A stretch of DNA of 64,000 bases, taken from Mantamonas sphyraenae (lineage: Eukaryota > CRuMs > Mantamonadidae). The notes under the pieces were generated by a model. That model worked only from the letters and a program-made list of their open reading frames with translations, made no database searches and had not been told where the DNA came from. The stretch spans positions 62,001 to 126,000 of the forward strand of contig JAPMXV010000031.1 of NCBI GenBank assembly GCA_026936335.1. The letters run 5' to 3'. A program made the position numbers and the translations under genes. Within the stretch, counting starts at the first letter, position 1. Each line of letters opens with the position of its first letter. This document shows positions 20,897 to 33,422 of this stretch, piece by piece.

Positions 20897-23250
20897 TCAC
20901 TGCAGAGGTTTCTGAAGCTCATCTCTCCTCCTCCACTCCTCCAGCCAAAATGCACCGGGGTCACTCTCCACGTCGGTGCCACGCATGCGTAGCACCTGTG
21001 CACTCTCCTTCCAGAATGCAACGCTCTTGAACGAGTCCAGACGACCGAGCAGTTTTTGCACGAGAATTTCCAGCAGCTGGTCGAGAACAGATACAGCCAC
21101 GGCGTCAGCGTAGTCCAGGATCCATGTGCGGCAGTGTCTCAGACCCATGTCTACAGACAGTACGCCTTGCTCGACCAGTCCAGCTACCAGACCACACCAA
21201 CTGGCAGCCTGACTGTTCAGATCCAGAACGAGTTCCACAGTACGCAGATCCAGCTGGGCCAGGGCTGTTGCCATGGCGTACGCCGTCTCCACAGCATTCT
21301 TATCCACCACCTGCAGCCAAATATCTGTGATAACATCGACATGGAGGCTGGAATCGCGCTGCAGACACGCAGTCAGCTCCTGCATCCCGGCCACTGTCGA
21401 TGCACGTCTGCACTCGCAAAACACCGCGCGTGCAAGCGTGGATGCCTGGGTTGAGCTAAGCACTGGCAACAGCGATGCCAAATTGTCGGCGTATGCCTGT
21501 TGCATGCCCGCGTCCATGCTGGCAAACCGGTCAGCGCTTCCCAGTTCAACCATCCATGCAAGAAGCGGCGGGTTGCGTCCTCCCATGGCCTCCTGTGCAC
21601 ACAAACGCACCAACAGAGCCTTGCACTGCTGGCCTGCGGCCGACTCTGCCAACCGGTCAGCCTTGGCAAGCCGCGTCACCACGGGCAGCCAATCCAGCGC
21701 AGGAAGCATGGGCCGCACTGCAAGCACACAGGCCAACACTACGCGAAGCGCATGCACCGCGTGAGATGACTCGTCTGCAGCAAAGCCCGACGCGAGATAG
21801 CGTACAAAGTGGCCCACAGGATGCGCTGTGGACAGCGAGGCGACATCAATGAGCGACTGGGCGTCGCCGGCGCCCGCAAGCGAGTCCAGCGACGAGGGCA
21901 CCTGTGTGAGCATCCTCTGGGCAATAAGCCCCAGTGCAATGGAACCCTGTCGACCCAACCGTCTGTTGGCACCGGTTCCCACCATGCTCATTGTGTCCAG
22001 GCACACCTTGTCAGCAATCGTGCTGTCTTGCCATCCTTTGCCCGTGTCCACAACGCCGCCTGCAACCAGACACGCAGCACCGAGCACACCTTGTTCACTG
22101 GCATCCCACTCTGCGTCCAGATACGCCTCCAGGTCAATGGCAGGGTGTCCTTCTGCGACTGCGTCGTGTACAGCGCTGCCCAGGGCCGCCATACAGGCCG
22201 ACGAGTCGTGTGCATGCTCATTCATGGCATCGATGGCACTTTGCACCTGTGAGGACGTCAAAATCGACAAGCGGTAGCCGTGGCGCACCAGAGCAGCCAT
22301 GGCTGTGCAAGTATTGTCATCTGCCGTCTTGTCGTTGCTCACCCACTCAAGGCACTCTTCATACCATGCATGAACCTTACCAGACGCACTGGGATGTGCT
22401 TCCATCCACAAGGCGATTGCGATCCCTGCCTCCTCTCGACCTTCTTGCAAGGCAGCCCAAAGCTGCGTGGCACTCAGCGCTCCCAGGCGTCCCGCAGCCA
22501 TAAGCGAGGCCTGCGTCTTGCGCAGCAGCTTGCTGGTTTGTGTTACACGCCTGTTCTCAGACTTGAGCCGAGCGCACATGTTGGCCAGGGCCAGTTCAAG
22601 GGCAGCACGAAGCCTATGGTGATCCTCGTGCTGCTCCGATTCGGCAATGGCTTGCAGACGCTCCAGGCACACATCCACGGTGGATTGTAGCAGGTGCACA
22701 CAGCTGAGGGGCAAGGCCATGGCCATGGCCATCATCGCCAACACTGTGTTCTCTGCGACGGCTGGCGAGGCGCCTTCGAGCATTGCCGTCCACTCCTGCG
22801 CGTGTTTACGGAATACCTGTTCCGTGGCCTCCAACTCACTGATGGCTGCGGTTCCATCACGGCTATCCAGCGAATGCTGCGCCAACAGACCGGCCACGAG
22901 CGCTGGCAACGCCTTCCGCATAAGATGCTGCCATCCCGTGCTCGCCAGGTACCGTTGCAGCCAATGGTCGCCATGAGACACGTCTTCAATCAGGTCGTCC
23001 ACCAGGTTGTCGTAAACCTTGGCTGTGGACACCAAATAACGTCGACTCGGCTTTGACGTGCGCTTCTTCTGCTTCGGTGGCTCGGGCGCGCGGAAAACCC
23101 ACAGCTGGGCCATGGCCAAGCCGGAACGCAGACCAGGCAGGGAGTTGGACCCGGTGTAAAGTTCCATCAGGCGCTCTGTCAACGTCTTGGCAGCCGCCAA
23201 CACGGCCGAGGCTGAGCGCACGCTCGATCCTTGCTGGGTGGACTGTCCCG

Positions 23251-23288
<38 letters not shown>

Positions 23289-25765
23289 CTGGCCGTCGTA
23301 CCACTGCGAGAAATGACCAGCCGGTTGGAACTGCCTCGCTTCTGCATGGCGTGCGTGAGCGTGCGCTGCACAATCGCCCCCAAGGCTTCTGCTACATCCT
23401 GCTCCTGCACTGCCTGAGCGTCTTGGAGCAGCATGTGCAGCCAAACATCGCTCTTCAGCACCGGTTCCTCTTCAAAGGGATCATCATCTTCCTCCTCCTC
23501 CTCATCGTCGCCTTCGCCTTTGTCGTCAACGTCCTCCTGGAGCAGCCTGTCAACTTCTGCACGTTCGTAGTCCACGATGGCCTGGGGTCCATACCCAAGC
23601 ACAGTGACAAGCATGCTTTGTGGGAAGCGAATCACTGAGCGCAGTGCTTGTGCACGTACCTGTGGCGTCTTGCTCTCGGTGAATGTGGTCCACAAGCGAG
23701 CCAGAATGGACAGGCTAAACAGGCGAAAGTCGGGATCGTGAGCATCCTTGGCAGCTGCCACCCACAGTTCGGCCAGTGCTTCACGCACCCCTGGTCGTGC
23801 GTCGTCCACCGCGTCGAGATCAGCGCGCAAGACAGCCCACGCCGTGGCGAAATCCACCACCTCTTCCTGGCACAGGGTATGCAGTGTGCGCAAGGTATAC
23901 CGACACACGTCGTCGTCTGCGTCATGCACAATCATTTGTGCCATGATGTCGACAAAGTCAGCCGCCGCTGCCGGGTCGTGCAGCGCCACTGCATGCAAGG
24001 CCAGCGCATATGACGCTCTCAGGGGCGCTTCCACGTCCGCTGAGTAGCATCGAATGCGCTGAGCAATTTTGTCAAAGAGGCTGAAGCGGGGTTGGTTCTG
24101 CCACACGCGGACAAGCAGTTGCACGGCCACGTGTGCAAGTGAGGACGAGCTTGTTTCCAGCGTCAGAATGATGCGCATCACGCGTGCTGTGTTGTGTTGA
24201 TTCACTGCCAGATTGGGAAGGCCATACAACAGCTGCAACAGTGCGTCTGGCTGGCTAACCAGACGGTTGATCTGAAACACAAGCAACGGCAGCAGCCGCA
24301 AGGCAGGATATCCTTCCTGCTGGAGGGGAAGCTTGTCAAAAAGAGCCTCCCATGCCGAGTATTGCCACATGGGCAGGTCTGACATGCAGCACAATCCCAG
24401 GAGCTCAAAGAGGTGTTGTGTCGGATTTCGAACCATGTGGTTGATGTAGCGCGTGCAGGCTGTGTGTGCTCGCCCTGCAACGGTGTCCATGTCCAAACCT
24501 TCATGGTGATCAAACTCACTTCGTGGGTCCACTGTTGATGGTCGCACAATGGCAGCGATACGTGTGTCGACGTCGCTGTGCCGAGAGGCAAGGTGGCGTT
24601 TCAAGCCGAAGCGAAAATGGTTGCTTTGCAACATCCAAGGGGACGTACTGGCCGGGGCATCAGCAAAGAGCGTCAGCTGGGCGAGGAGCTCGTTGGCCAA
24701 CTGTTTGTGTGCCGAGGTCGTGAGCAGTGCCGCCGTTTCCACCACAGGGCCGATGAGGAACGGGAGCACATGAAGACGAAACGTGGGTGTGCACAAAACC
24801 TGCTTGAGATGAGTGGAAAGCACATCAAAGGCGTGATGGAGCACGTGCAAGCAAGTTGCTCGGTCGCGCTGACCCTGCGCGTCAAAGAGGAGTTTGGCGA
24901 GCAGCAGCAGCGCGTTCTCTGCGCTCACCAGGCACATGGGCACAGTGACCACAAATGCATCCAGAGTACGCATCAAAGCGTGCACCGCGTGGCCTTTGCG
25001 CTGTGATTCCAGAGCTTGGTCGAGCAGATGAAGCACAATACCCGTGGCTACGTCGTGGGCGAGGGAGTCGTCCAGCAATCGCAGCGGCTGCTTGCTGAAC
25101 GGGGTGCATTCTACGCACCAGCGCATGTACAGGTGAGCACAAGCGACAGTGAGGTCTCTGTGCGATGCCAGACATGGGACCAGCGCACCCAGCAGCGCTT
25201 GTGCGTGCGTGGACAATCGCTCGCCTTCCACCGCCTGAACCAACCGCAGGCCCAACCATTCGTTTTCGCTCACCAACGGTGCCACTGCCTCGTAAACCTT
25301 GTCTACAGCCTCTTCAGTGTCCGCATCGCTTGCCACAAGCGCGCATTCCTCTCCAAACGCCTGTCGGAACAGTGCAAGCAGCTCCGGTGTCGGGGCACTC
25401 CGGATCAACGCTTGCGCAGGCCCACTCAGCGCCCCACAGGCCACACCATGCTTAACCAGAGCGCCCAACAGCACATTTGTGCACGAAACGGGCATCTGAG
25501 ATGCTTTGGCAGGTAGAGTGGACGAGATCACACGCAACAGCTCCTCGTGGTCCACAGTCATGTCCTCCAGCCGAGCCAGCGCTGTCTCCACGACCATGAC
25601 ACTGGGTGCAAACAGAGCCTCCCACAGCTCGGCTTTGCTCTTCAGCTGCAGCGTCGACTCCAGCTGGATGGCAGCGCTGGGTAGCACATGCACGTCAAGA
25701 GCGGTTTTGCGACGATGCATCGTGGTTGTGGTGAAGCTGGCGCAGTTCTTGTTCATTGTGTTCAT
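20897..25765 (-). CDS. FOCAD: Focadhesin (FOCAD/RST1)-like HEAT-repeat protein
   Basis: A single exon of 1622 residues if the ATG at 25765 is used, or 1607 from 25720 (MHRRKTALDV). The protein is almost wholly helical repeats. Around residues 490-660 it matches the DUF3730 region of animal focadhesin: LRLLPLLVFQ with YGLPNLAVNQ, then DPAAAADFVDIMAQM and EEVVDFATAWAVL, the last matching the VIDFYTAWDVI block in human FOCAD. FOCAD and plant RST1 stabilise the SKI complex of the cytoplasmic RNA exosome. An acidic loop near 23480-23520 and a serine run from a CTG tract (23251-23291) are lineage-specific inserts. The 25765 ATG overlaps the stop of the upstream phosphodiesterase gene in an ATGA arrangement, so the later ATG may be the true start. 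Confidence 0.8.
23251..23291. repeat. CTG/CAG triplet tract in FOCAD
   Basis: About 13 triplets with one interruption, read as serine on the coding strand. Confidence 0.85.
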
Positions 25766-28495
25766 GTTGCAGTTCCTGTTTGTGCGCTCCCCTCTGCCTC
25801 TTCTTTGGCCTTGTCTTCCTTTTCCTCGCTAGCTTTTTTTGTGTCCACGTTGAACTCGTCAACGTGGATGACGGGCACATCGTCAGCAGCGGACGGTGAT
25901 TCGTCCTCGACGGTGATGCTCAATCCAGGCGTGTTGGTGAGCAAAGGCGAAGGGCTTTCCACAGAAATCTCTACGTCACTGGAGGAGGCCACATCCTCGT
26001 CGCCGTCGACCAACATCTGCAACTTGGCCTTGTTCTTCTCCATGGACCTCAGGTGGTGCTTGAGCTCGGGCAGCAGCTTGTGCATGGCCTCAAACATGGG
26101 TTGAACAATATAGGTGATGAAGTTGATGGTCATCTGGTTCTGATCCGTGTTGGGCTCGTTCATGGGCTGCACAGGCAAGCCTTCCTTGAGCTCGAGCTCG
26201 CCTTGGCTTTTGAACTCGCGCGACAGATTGCCGGTCCACTTGGATGCCACGGGCCACGGCTTGGTCGGGTTGGAGATGTCTGCCGCGTGGAGTAGTGTGC
26301 GGCAGAGGGTGCCGATGTGTTCGCGGTTGGATTCGTCAAACTCTGCGGCCATTGTGTTGAATTCGGACACGGTGTCAAAGTGGTGCACCATGTCTGTGTG
26401 CAGGATGCACGAAATGATGGTCTTGCGGATTTCCATAAACTCGGTCTGTTCCACGTGTGCAAAAATGTTGCAGCCGGGCCGGCGTGCGATGCGGAAGGCA
26501 AGGCAGGCGTGGTGGAATTCTAGCGGAGATTGATCGTTGTACATGAGAGCCAGATCGGACTGTGCGTTGACCAAGTAGGTGTTGGTGAGACCCGGATGGT
26601 CGACGTCGTGGCACAGGGCGGCCACAAGCAGGGCAAAGTTGTCTTGTGTGCTCAGCAGCTCGCGCAGCCTTGTGTTTACAATCAGCGCGTACACGGTTTG
26701 GGTGACGTCAAAGGCATGAATAAAGTTGTGGTATGGGTTGTCCTGGTAGTGGTCACGCACGGCAATGATAAACTCGATGAGAGTCTCTGCAGCAATGGAA
26801 AACGCTTGCGGAATGCCAAAGTCGTTGAACATCTCGACCAGGAAGGGCACGAAATCTGAACTTTGAACTTCAAACACGTTGAAGGAATAGCTTTGCAACT
26901 GTTGCGCCTGCATGGTACTCTTGCGGCGCAGATGATAGTCGGCTACACTGGCTTTCCTGTCGCGGTTCTGAAAGGCGCGCAAGCGCGGGGCGCGTGTGTC
27001 GCGAAAGTGAGAATACTCGGAGAGCAGCCATTCGCGTGTTTCCGAGTCAACTTTGTCCGAATCAAACAGCGGTTGTTGCTCCTCGTGGCCGTGCAGCACA
27101 GCAAAGATCTTGGACAGCGATTGTCGCAGCTCCTCGCCGTTGAGCTGGGGCATGGCTTCAGCACCCTCTTCCTCATTTCTACTGGCTTCGGGGGTCGCTG
27201 GCATTATGATGCTGCTGCTCATGCTGCTGGAACTGCTCACGCTTTCGCCTGCGCTTTCCAGTTCCAAGCGATCTTCGGGGGGCGTACTGGATGCGCTTCC
27301 AGCAGTGCTGCCTGTGCGCGAGCGTGGCTCCACCGAGGACGTCAGGCGAGACGTAAGCTCTTCCAGGCGCATGCCCAGTGAGCCGGAGCGCTTGGCGATG
27401 GGCGAGCCCATGGATTCCAGGCGTGCACTCTGGCGCTCGTAGGCCCCCTGCAACAGATACAGAGTTCCCTTGAGCCAGAGGATTTTCGACGATTGCGCCT
27501 TGTTCACCTGCTCTGCATCCTCCAGACGCTCCTCGAGCCAGCGTTTCTGCCTGCGCAGCTTGTTGACATCTGCACGCACCATCATCAGCTCGTTTTCATA
27601 CTCCTCTGTGGCCGCTTCGCCGTCGCTCACAGCCAACGCGGCTGCACGTGCTGCTGCGGCGTTGCCACTGGATAGGCTGGCCGAGGTGCGCTTGGATGTG
27701 CTTGTGGAAGCGGAGCTGCTACTTCGACGTTGTACCTGGTGGTGGTGGTCCGCCAGAGTGGACAGAAGGAGAAGCTTCTGCCGCAGAAGCAAACGCAACT
27801 GGGCGTTTGCCACACCGGCTGTGTTGAGCGTGTCGTCTGTGATGCGGCTCATATGTGCACATGTGTCCAGGTCGGGGCACAGCGCTGCAGGGGATCGCCA
27901 TGGAGGCCAAGTGGAACCAGGGTGTGGGACGGACAGAGTGAGCGGCAGAAACGACGGTGGCGAAAACAACGCTGGCTTTGCTGACATGCCCGTTTCACGC
28001 AGCCGTTTGCGAACAGGGGTGGTCGCTTGGTCACCTGCCGTAGCCGGCCACCATTCAGGTGTACGTTGTAGACTACGCGTGCGCTTATGACAGCGACAAC
28101 GGTGCGAGGCTGCAGAAGAAGACACGTGGATGAGAGGGCCGGAAAGGCCGCTCGTGGCAAGATTCAAAATGAGCAGCCCAGCCCTCCCAAAGGCGAAAAA
28201 GGCACACAAACATCGGCATTGGCACACACATACCAAGTGAGGGCAGAGAAATAAGTTCAGGATCTCCTCGCAGCGTCTCAACCGTCTCAAAGTACGGTTT
28301 GTTGTCCTCTGCGGGCACGTGGACAATTAGAGCGCCGAGAGTGTGATTGGCCTTTGTGTGCTCTTTGGCCTGCCACACATACTCCACCGCCTGGTCCAGT
28401 CCCACGGTCTCGCAAAGCATTTGATCGTGCTCATGGACCAATGTGGTGAACCAGTCGGCAAACTCTGTGGAGGCAGTGATGAGCACAATGAGCAT
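25762..28495 (-). CDS. Cyclic-nucleotide phosphodiesterase with receiver-like N-terminus (PDE8-like)
   Basis: Exons 28495-28234 and 28109-25762 join at phase 1 (donor GGTATGTG, acceptor TTCTGCAG) to 869 residues. Residues 1-80 look like a receiver domain: strand LIVLITAST, then a third strand GALIVHVPAED where the phospho-acceptor Asp is absent. PDE8 enzymes also start with a receiver-like domain. A basic linker and a long coiled-coil follow. The class I catalytic domain spans about 560-800 with YHNFIHAFDV, CHDVDHPG and HAADISNP metal ligands, so it should hydrolyse cAMP and/or cGMP; specificity cannot be read by eye. No PAS domain was seen between receiver and catalytic parts. The linker from 28109 to about 27850 is poorly conserved-looking and could hide another intron. 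Confidence 0.82.
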
Positions 28496-28557
28496 CGATG
28501 CTTGCGCAGGTTCTTGTGGCTCGGCACCGGCGCCGCCAACCTCCGCTTGTCCATCCA
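28496..28557. promoter_or_regulatory. Shared divergent promoter, PDE/patched-domain gene
   Basis: Sixty-two bases lie between the two start codons. A GGCACCGGCGCCGCC block is GC-palindromic at its centre; no TATA box. Confidence 0.35.
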
Positions 28558-31500
28558 ATGCTCGATTCGCAAGGTTCTTCCTCGAGTATTAACAGCAAAA
28601 CAGGCCTCACCGGCGCAGGAAGTTCATCGGACTCTGCTTCCAGCCAGAAGCATTCGGCGACGGCCGGTGTCGGCACCGAGGGCGTGTCGCCCATCTATCG
28701 CTGCGCAGTGCCCATGCTCAAGTTTGACGACGCGCTGCGCCGATTCTTTTACCAGCTGGGCCACTTTGCCTCAGACCACGAGCAGGGCGTGATTGTTTTC
28801 TCACTCCTGCTGTGTCTGGGCATCACCACTGGAATCCTGTTTCAGGTCAACGAATCTGACGCTCAGAAGATCTGGATTCCCCAGGACAGGTACGTGTGTG
28901 AGCATCAGACGAATCCCCTGCACCACATCCGCTTGTTCGATATCGTGCGGGTGGCGCTCTGTTCTTCCTTTCTCGGCGTTCCATCGTAGCCCCCATCGAA
29001 CACGCGCGCGCAAGTCTCCACCGACAGATTTTCCCAACACCTTCCGGCCCCGCTCCCCACGTCACACAGAGCTCCTCTCTGTCGCTCACACTCCTTCCGT
29101 GTCTCCTTGTCGATCCACGTCATGCCTTGAACAGCACGGCACAGGTCCATCGGCGCTATGTGGAAGGTAGGGCTCGTCCAAAGGGGCGTTGTCGACTCGT
29201 TCGTCCGTGGCTCCGAGAAATTTCGGCTCTTCGCATGTTGTTGCTCACACGCGCCCCGCAGCCACGTATCCGCCCGCGCCTAATATCGACACCATCATCC
29301 TGACGCCCAAGAATGGCGGAAATGTCTTTACGCTGCCTCTGCTCAAGCGCGCATTGGAGTTGCAGAACCGCGTGAGCGCCATTTCAAAGGGGTCCACCCG
29401 CTTCCTGGATCAGACCCTTTGTGTGACGCGGCCGAAAATCAGCAACCCTGCAGAAAAGGAGTGCATTGTCAACAGTGTGTTTGTGCCCTGGAGTAGCAAC
29501 GCGACACTGTTTGACGCCCAGCCCAATCTGGGCGCCGTCCAAGCAACGCTCCGACAGCTGGAGACGCAAGAGGTCCTGCCCACTTCGCTGCTCACAGTCT
29601 TGCTGGCGAATGTCAAGCGCAATGGCCAGGAACAGATCAGCTCTGCCTCAGCCATGCGCCTGCAGTGGTGGACGTGGAGCAACGACACCCGATCCGAGGA
29701 TTGGGAAGGCCAGTGGCTTATTGACGTGCCCACCATCGCCAAAGACTTTGCCTCTGACTTTGATGTCTACTATTCGTCCCAGCGCTCCATCCAGGACGAG
29801 CTGAGCAGGGCCGTAAACAACAACCTGGTGTTCTTTGGCTTTGCCTTCATTCTGATTGTGCTGTACTGCGCCATGACCCTTGGCCAGCGCGATCGAGTGC
29901 ATAGCAAGGTGGCTCTGTCGCTTTGTGGCATTTTGGCCGTGGTGCTGAGTATCGGCGTCATGTTTGGCATCTGTGGCTACATTGGGGTGTTCAACACGCC
30001 CGTCACCTCCGTCATCCCGTTTCTCGTGCTGGGCATCGGCGTCGACGACATGTTCATCATTGTGGACTCGTTCGAGCGGGTGCCCAAGGCGAACCGCTCG
30101 ATCCCGCAGCGCATCGGTCTCGGGTTGGCAAACGCCGGCGCGTCCATCACCATGACGTCGCTCACTGACATCTTGGCCTTTGTTGCGGGCACCTTGACGG
30201 TTTTGCCTGCCATCCAGAGCTTCTGCATCCATGCGGCGCTTGCAGTGGCCGTCGACTTTACCCTGCAGGTCACCTTCTTCGTGTCGTGCCTGTCGCTGGA
30301 TGTGAAGCGCCGCGAGCACCGAAGGTACGACTGCCTGTGCTGCATTGAAGACTCTCGCGAAGCTGTGCAGGCCGAAAAGGACGTGCAGTCAGCCGCAGGG
30401 AGCGGGGGAGGGATGAAATCAATGAGTGCAGCGCAGCTTGCAACGATGTCGTCGCCTGCACGCAGCCCGCGCAAAGACCGAGCCACACTTCTGCGCGACG
30501 AAAGCTTGAGCGGCAATGGGGCACGCAGCCAAATGCAACGCACGTCGTCGTTCACACGCTCGCAGCGCACGAAGCCGCAGAGTTTGGAAGAGCAGATGCG
30601 AGAGCTTGCAGAAAACCCCGAGTCCACCGGGCTTCTGAGTCGCTTCCTCGGCGAGTACTATACGCCGTTTCTGCTGCACCCCATCACTCGTGTGGTGGTG
30701 GTGGCTGGATTTGCGACCATTGTGGCCTTTGGGGTGCTGGGTGCCCTGCAGCTGCAACAAGACTTTGAGATCCGCCAGTTGGCGCCCGACGGGTCGTACC
30801 TGGTGTCCTACCTGGATGCCGAGGACCGCGAGTGGCCCAACCAAGAGGTGCCCTTCACCATCTATACGCAGAACTTTGATCACGCGGTGCCAAGCAATCT
30901 GGATTCGTTCACGACGGTGTTGAGCCAGATGCGCGCAAACACTTGGGTGCAGGACGTCTCGCAGAGCTGGCTGGAAGCTTTCCGTACGTTTGTCAAGGCT
31001 CGTCTGCCGGCGAGTTCGCTGTCATCCGATGTGCCCAGCAACAAGACTCAGTTCTACGAGGAGCTTTCGCTGTTTCTGCGCACCAGTGGAGCTCGCTTCC
31101 GCAGCTCGGTTCGGTTTAAGGACGAGGCGGTGCCTTCGGACGGCATTGTGAGCACGAGCACGGGCGCAAATTTGAAGCCCCTGGCCAACTCGTCGGTGCA
31201 AGTGGACGCGATGACCTCCGTGCGCAATGTGGCCTCGGAGACGCAGAAGACCATCAAATGGTTCCCGTTCTCCTTCAACTTTATCTTTTTCGAACAGTTT
31301 GCGGTGATCGAGTACGAAGCTTTCCAGAACCTGATTCTGGCCGGAGTAGCGGTGTTGCTCGCATGCACGTTGTTCCTCGTGCATCCAGGCGCTGCGTTCA
31401 TTGTTTTCCTGAATGTGGCTATGATTGATGCGGGTCTGCTGGGTTTCATGTACTATGTGGGCCTGAGCATCGATTCGCTGACGGTCGCGAACCTGGTGAT

Positions 31501-31861
31501 GGCTGTGGGTCTGAGTGTGGACTACTCGGCGCATATTTGCCATCAATTCATGAGCATCCCTGGAGACGACCGCGTGCAGCGCACCATTGCCGCTATGGGA
31601 AGCATGGGATCGTCTGTCCTTGCGGGTGCGACATCCACCTTCCTCGGTATCGTGGTGCTGGGAATTGCACCGGCTGAGCTGTACCGCGTGTTCTTCAGGA
31701 TGTTTGTGGGCACCATTGTGCTGGGCATGGCACACGGCCTCGTGTTTCTCCCCGTGGTGCTGGCCACTATTGGTCCTGCACCTCTGCCGCATGTCGTGCT
31801 GGAGCACAAGCGAGCCTTGGAGGAGATGGATTTGAAGAAGCGCGGCGGGGGGTTGATTTGA
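28558..31861 (+). CDS. Patched-domain (PTCHD/dispatched-like) RND membrane protein
   Basis: Exons 28558-28889, 29135-29166 and 29262-31861 join at phases 2 and 1 to 987 residues. The middle exon is only 32 bases, but it restores the family sequence WIPQDSTAQVHRRYVEATY ahead of NIDTIILTPKNGGNV, a block found in PTCHD proteins. A sterol-sensing domain follows with GIGVDDMFIIVDSFER, and the second half repeats it with VGLSVDYSAHICHQF; both acidic pairs/residues lie in TM4-like and TM10-like helices as in proton-driven RND transporters. Twelve membrane segments fit the length. Between the halves is a cytosolic serine/arginine-rich linker. Likely role: lipid or sterol handling at the plasma membrane; the substrate is unknown. 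Confidence 0.83.
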
Positions 31862-31895
31862 TGCAATGCAAGACTGGATCACAGATTCCTGGCGT

Positions 31896-33422
31896 TCATT
31901 TGGCTGCTTCAAGCGCGGAACCAATAGGGAAGGACAGAATGATGCCAAAAATGATGCCGACCATGAGAAAGTTGTTGATGAGGGAGATTGTAGAGGCCTT
32001 GTACTCGGTTTCGGCCCTGTCGCTGGCCATGCCGTAGATGAGAGAGGAAAAGTAGCCGCCAAAGGTGCAAAACACAGCCGTAAGAACGATGATGAGGCCG
32101 TCGCTGGTGAAGCCGAGGCCGCCCGAGACGTAGGCAAAGAAGAAGGGAACGTAGAGGATGGTACGCACGAGAATGCCCAAAAAGAGAGAACGGGGGCCCT
32201 TAATGATGCGACCACGGCGAGCGAGGTTGAGCTGCTGTCCGAGGAAGGTGCCAATGAGGTTACAGTAGACAAGGGTCTCGCCGAGAGCCTCACCGCGGGC
32301 GTCGGTAAACTGCGAGGGCACCTGGGTGAAAAAGGACATGCAGAGGAGCGTGGAAACCCACATGAGGAGAACGGAGACCTGGAACCATGCGCTCTGGGCA
32401 AAGGTGGCGGAGAAGCTGGGCTGGCTGGAGGCGACGGCAGCGTCGGTGGACTCGCTGGCTTTTTCCACGCGGCGGGCGTCCTTGAGGGTCATGACATGCG
32501 TGGTGACGGGACTGGCTCGCAGGGCAAAGAATACAAGGACGCCGAAGAAGATGAAGAAGGATGCGCCAGTGAAGTATGATGCGACGGCGGCCGGGCTTGG
32601 GGATGTGGAGAAGCCGACGCTGAGGTTGAGAATGAGCAGGATGAACGTGCTTGTGCTCTGACCAATAAACATAAAGGTGGAGCACTTGCCATCGTAGTTT
32701 CCTGCCATCTGCGAGAGGGCACCGTAGCTGAGGGTTGGCAAGGAAGGAAGGGCGGGCGCGTGAAAACAAGAAAGACGGGAGGGCAATGAAATAGCGCGGC
32801 AGGTTGTCAGCATACACCACACATACCACACTACGGGACGGCGAGGCAGGGCTGCCAGGAGGAATGCAGAGGGCAAAACGCACCCGACACTGTCAAAGAC
32901 ACCGACAAACGCGACGACAGTGAGGAGGACGCCGAGGTTTGCGGCAATGGACGGGATGAGGAGGACGGAGAGGCCGAGGACACTGGCCGCGGCCAGCATG
33001 CGTACGGTGTAGGCGTTGATGGAGCCAAACATGTTGTCCACTTGGACGTCAAATTTGGTCTGGAGGATCAAGAGGGGAAGGGCTGGGACGTTGTAGGCGG
33101 CAAGGAACATGCGGTAGATCTCGCCACCGTGGATGCGAGCAAAATAGGAGACACCGGTGCTGATGCTGTACCAGCCCATGGACATGCCGATGCCGCAGAT
33201 GAGGAAACAGGCGTAGACAAAGTTCATCTGATTCTTGGTGGGCTTGAAGCCTTGGGTGCCTGGCTTGTTGGAGGAGAGTTCGTCTTCGAGGGCGACGTAG
33301 TTGCCAGAGACGTCGGAGGCGTTGGCGTACATGCTACGCGTCCTGTCCTGGCGCACCTGACGGCGCTCATCGCTCAGTTGATTGAACACATTGGTGAGAC
33401 CTCCCAGAGCGATGTCCTCCAT
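31896..33422 (-). CDS. Equilibrative nucleoside transporter (SLC29/ENT family)
   Basis: Exons 33422-32884 and 32727-31896 join at phase 2 to 456 residues, the usual ENT length. About 11 membrane segments are visible. The splice restores GALSQMAGNYDG with GQSTSTF, resembling the TM5-6 block (LFGLAG...GQ) of ENT proteins, and the C-terminal third (RTILYVPFFF, GGYFSSLIYG, ISLINNFLMVG) fits the ENT end. ENTs carry nucleosides down gradients or with protons across plasma or vacuolar membranes. The 156-base intron is a multiple of three and has no stop, so an unspliced transcript would add 52 residues. It is convergent with the patched-domain gene at 34 bp. Confidence 0.72.
   Translation of the reverse strand: MEDIALGGLTNVFNQLSDERRQVRQDRTRSMYANASDVSGNYVALEDELSSNKPGTQGFKPTKNQMNFVYACFLICGIGMSMGWYSISTGVSYFARIHGGEIYRMFLAAYNVPALPLLILQTKFDVQVDNMFGSINAYTVRMLAAASVLGLSVLLIPSIAANLGVLLTVVAFVGVFDSVGCVLPSAFLLAALPRRPVVWYVWCMLTTCRAISLPSRLSCFHAPALPSLPTLSYGALSQMAGNYDGKCSTFMFIGQSTSTFILLILNLSVGFSTSPSPAAVASYFTGASFFIFFGVLVFFALRASPVTTHVMTLKDARRVEKASESTDAAVASSQPSFSATFAQSAWFQVSVLLMWVSTLLCMSFFTQVPSQFTDARGEALGETLVYCNLIGTFLGQQLNLARRGRIIKGPRSLFLGILVRTILYVPFFFAYVSGGLGFTSDGLIIVLTAVFCTFGGYFSSLIYGMASDRAETEYKASTISLINNFLMVGIIFGIILSFPIGSALEAAK

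Noticed and set aside
28496-28558. A longer N-terminus for the phosphodiesterase up to 28558
   Set aside because: There is no ATG in that frame before a stop; the first ATG is at 28495, directly before the first strand of the receiver-like fold.
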